NCBI GenBank assembly: GCA_946886925.1
Contig: CAMPJQ010000100.1
Span: forward strand, 1-8,145
Direction of reading: 5' to 3'
DNA from: an uncultured Terrimonas sp.
GTDB taxonomy: Bacteria > Bacteroidota > Bacteroidia > Chitinophagales > Chitinophagaceae
DNA: 8,145 nucleotides
The position numbers and the translations under genes are program-made. Shown here in pieces: positions 6,927-8,145 of the stretch. The notes beneath the pieces were generated by a model that saw only the letters and a program-made list of their open reading frames with translations, made no database searches and was not told the DNA's origin. Positions within the stretch are counted from its first letter, which is position 1, and the number at the start of each line of letters is the position of its first letter.

Positions 6927-6934
6927 CAAACCTA
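6927..6934 (-). promoter_or_regulatory. idi: Candidate idi promoter -7 element
   Basis: On the minus strand TAGGTTTG (6934-6927) matches TAnnTTTG. It would start transcription near 6920, about 25 bases before the GTG at 6894. I see no convincing TTG at the -33 distance, so only the -7 part is supported. In the same 143-base divergent region (6895-7037) I found no good consensus promoter for the sigma factor gene. Confidence 0.35.
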
Positions 6935-7037
6935 TATCATTTAATTTTTACTTTGATGTAACTTTTACGCCGTTTAACCGTATAATAAACAAAATCACAC
7001 ATTAGGGAGGTAATTTTAAGGGAATTTAACTGACTGT

Positions 7038-7520
7038 ATGACCGAAAGAGAGTATAATGAATGTGTTAACTGCTATGCAGACAATGTATACAGGTTTATC
7101 CTGAAAAATCTGAGGCATGAAGAAGATGCCCGCGACGTGGTGCAAACCGCATTTGAAAAACTGTGGCGAAACAGGGATGAGGTACAGTATGAAAAGAGTA
7201 AGTCGTACCTGTTTACCGTTGCATATAACCAAATGATTGATCACATCAGGAAAGGAAAACGTGTAAACCTGAAAGAGGATTTCAGGGAAGATGCCGGTAT
7301 CGGGCAGCCGAAACACAGCATAAGAAAAATACTGGAGCAGGCCCTGGCGAGATTGAATGAAACCCAACGTTCATTGGTGATGCTGAAAGATTACGAGGGT
7401 TATTCTTACGAGGAAATTGGCAAAATAACGGGTTTAAGCGAAAGCCAGGTAAAAGTATACCTGCACCGTGCCCGGCTGCAATTAAAAGAATACCTGGTTA
7501 AAATGGAAAATGTGATATAA
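7038..7520 (+). CDS. ECF-type RNA polymerase sigma-70 factor
   Basis: This 160-residue protein directs RNA polymerase to a specific promoter set. It has only the two domains of extracytoplasmic-function sigma factors. Region 2 is at about 13-72 (DNVYRFILKNLRHEEDARDVVQ and the following KSYLFTVAYNQMIDHIRK give core binding and -10 recognition). Region 4 is at about 100-150, with the helix-turn-helix in YSYEEIGKITGLSESQVKVYLHRARLQLKEYL contacting the -35. A short linker (73-99) joins them. The ATG at 7038 is the only usable start: an in-frame TAA lies seven codons upstream. A GGGAGG at 7005-7010 is 27 bases from the ATG, too far to act as its ribosome binding site. The next gene, 35 bases downstream, looks like its anti-sigma partner, so the two are probably co-transcribed. 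Target genes are unknown. Confidence 0.95.
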   Translation: MTEREYNECVNCYADNVYRFILKNLRHEEDARDVVQTAFEKLWRNRDEVQYEKSKSYLFTVAYNQMIDHIRKGKRVNLKEDFREDAGIGQPKHSIRKILEQALARLNETQRSLVMLKDYEGYSYEEIGKITGLSESQVKVYLHRARLQLKEYLVKMENVI

Positions 7521-7542
7521 GTGATAAGTGGTAAGTGATAAG
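7521..7542. repeat. Heptamer tandem array after the sigma factor gene
   Basis: Three 7-base units (GTGATAA, GTGGTAA, GTGATAA, then a G) begin directly after the TAA stop of the sigma factor gene. The stop region itself (GTGATATAA, 7512-7520) resembles the unit with two extra bases. The array occupies most of the 35-base gap before the next start codon. The unit resembles that of the array after the LysE gene (GTTACAA when read in the gene's direction). Confidence 0.75.
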
Positions 7543-7555
7543 AAAAAAATTAAAC

Positions 7556-8145
7556 ATGGAAATTAACAGGCATAATTACGAAATGTTCTTTCTGCTGTAT
7601 GCAGATAATGAACTGGATGCGGCAGAACGTAAAGTGGTGGAAGCCTTTGTTGTCCTCCATGCCGACCTTAAGGAAGAATTACAATCCCTCGTGCAAACCC
7701 GGCTCTCTGCCGATGAAATAATTCCCTTTCTGCATAAAGCAGCCTTATATAAATCAACGTCTTCCCTTATTACGATACACAATTACGAAGAATATTTCGT
7801 GTTGTATGCAGATGGTGAACTCAATGCAGAACAACAAAAGGAAGTTGAAGATTTCACAGCAGCACATCCGCAAAAGAAGGCAGAGCTTACACTGCTGGAA
7901 CGGGTAAAATTACAACCCGATAATGCAATTGTATTTACCAATAAAGAAACCCTGCATCGAACAGAGAAAACAATATCGCGTATCATTTCTTTTCAATGGA
8001 GGCGCATGGTTGCTGCCGCTGCCATTACAGCAATAGGAAGCTGGCTGTGGATGAGTGCCGGCAACATCATATCCCGCCAGGCAGAAAAGCAACCCTTAAT
8101 AGCCAAAGAACATTTAGCTCCCCGGGAGATCATTCACAATAAAAA
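7556..8145 (+). CDS. Probable membrane anti-sigma factor with duplicated module (partial)
   Basis: The reading frame opens at the ATG at 7556 and runs off the window; 196 residues are visible. It contains two copies of one module, residues 7-75 and 76-144. Both begin with NYE and carry F-x-L-Y-A-D-x-E-L-x-A, then V-E-x-F, an invariant His (35/104) and L-x-x-D-x-x-I-x-F-x-x-K-x-x-L. Over 60 aligned positions 26 are identical, with no gaps. A single hydrophobic segment follows at about 151-167 (MVAAAAITAIGSWLWMS), preceded by basic WRR. This places the modules in the cytoplasm and the missing C-terminus outside. That layout, directly after an ECF sigma gene, fits an anti-sigma factor that holds the sigma factor at the membrane. 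No cysteine occurs in the visible part, so it is not a zinc-binding (HxxxCxxC) anti-sigma domain. The role is inferred from context. The gene is open at the right edge, with no frameshift seen. Confidence 0.8.
   Translation, partial: MEINRHNYEMFFLLYADNELDAAERKVVEAFVVLHADLKEELQSLVQTRLSADEIIPFLHKAALYKSTSSLITIHNYEEYFVLYADGELNAEQQKEVEDFTAAHPQKKAELTLLERVKLQPDNAIVFTNKETLHRTEKTISRIISFQWRRMVAAAAITAIGSWLWMSAGNIISRQAEKQPLIAKEHLAPREIIHNK

Noticed and set aside
7005..7010. GGGAGG as a Shine-Dalgarno for the sigma factor gene
   Set aside because: It lies 27 bases upstream of the ATG, and no start codon fits it at normal spacing before the in-frame stop at 7017. Bacteroidota starts rarely depend on such sites.
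7026..7367. Minus-strand open frame of 113 codons opposite the sigma factor gene
   Set aside because: It is a shadow of the well-supported sigma factor gene, with no family signal.

Overview
The window looks like chromosomal DNA from a member of the Bacteroidota, most likely a Chitinophagaceae-type organism. Four things point this way: A-rich translation starts without clear Shine-Dalgarno sequences, promoter candidates of the TAnnTTTG class, a signal peptide ending in SFSQQ, and gene families common in that phylum (a bacterial GH3-family enzyme, fused gamma-alpha KorA, a small ECF sigma factor with a 'YADGEL' partner protein). The family assignment is inference; the phylum assignment is fairly secure.

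Layout. Bases 30-4361 hold four genes on the minus strand. In transcription order they are a family 2 glycosyltransferase with an extra C-terminal domain (3144-4361), a GH3-like acyl-adenylating enzyme (1425-2951), a LysE-type exporter (685-1326) and a small secreted or membrane-anchored protein of unknown function (30-581). The gaps between them (98-192 bases) and a good promoter candidate in front of the GH3 gene argue against one tight operon. A 156-base divergent control region (4362-4517) separates the glycosyltransferase from the plus-strand korA gene (4518-6365), the fused gamma-alpha subunit of a 2-oxoacid:ferredoxin oxidoreductase. korA meets the minus-strand idi gene (isopentenyl-diphosphate isomerase type 1, 6367-6894) tail to tail with one base between the stop codons. 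No beta-subunit gene (korB) is in the window.

The right end (7038-8145) starts a plus-strand regulatory unit. It has an ECF-type sigma factor followed 35 bases later by a protein that runs off the window. The visible 196 residues of that protein consist of two copies of a 69-residue cytoplasmic module and then one membrane segment, which is the layout of a membrane-bound anti-sigma factor.

The most unusual non-coding signal is a pair of short tandem arrays of 7-base units. One begins one base after the LysE gene stop codon and the other directly after the sigma factor stop codon. Read in the direction of the gene, the units are GTTACAA-like and GTGATAA-like, so the two arrays resemble each other. 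No tRNA, rRNA, CRISPR array, insertion sequence or convincing rho-independent terminator was found, and no stretch over 300 bases lacks a gene.
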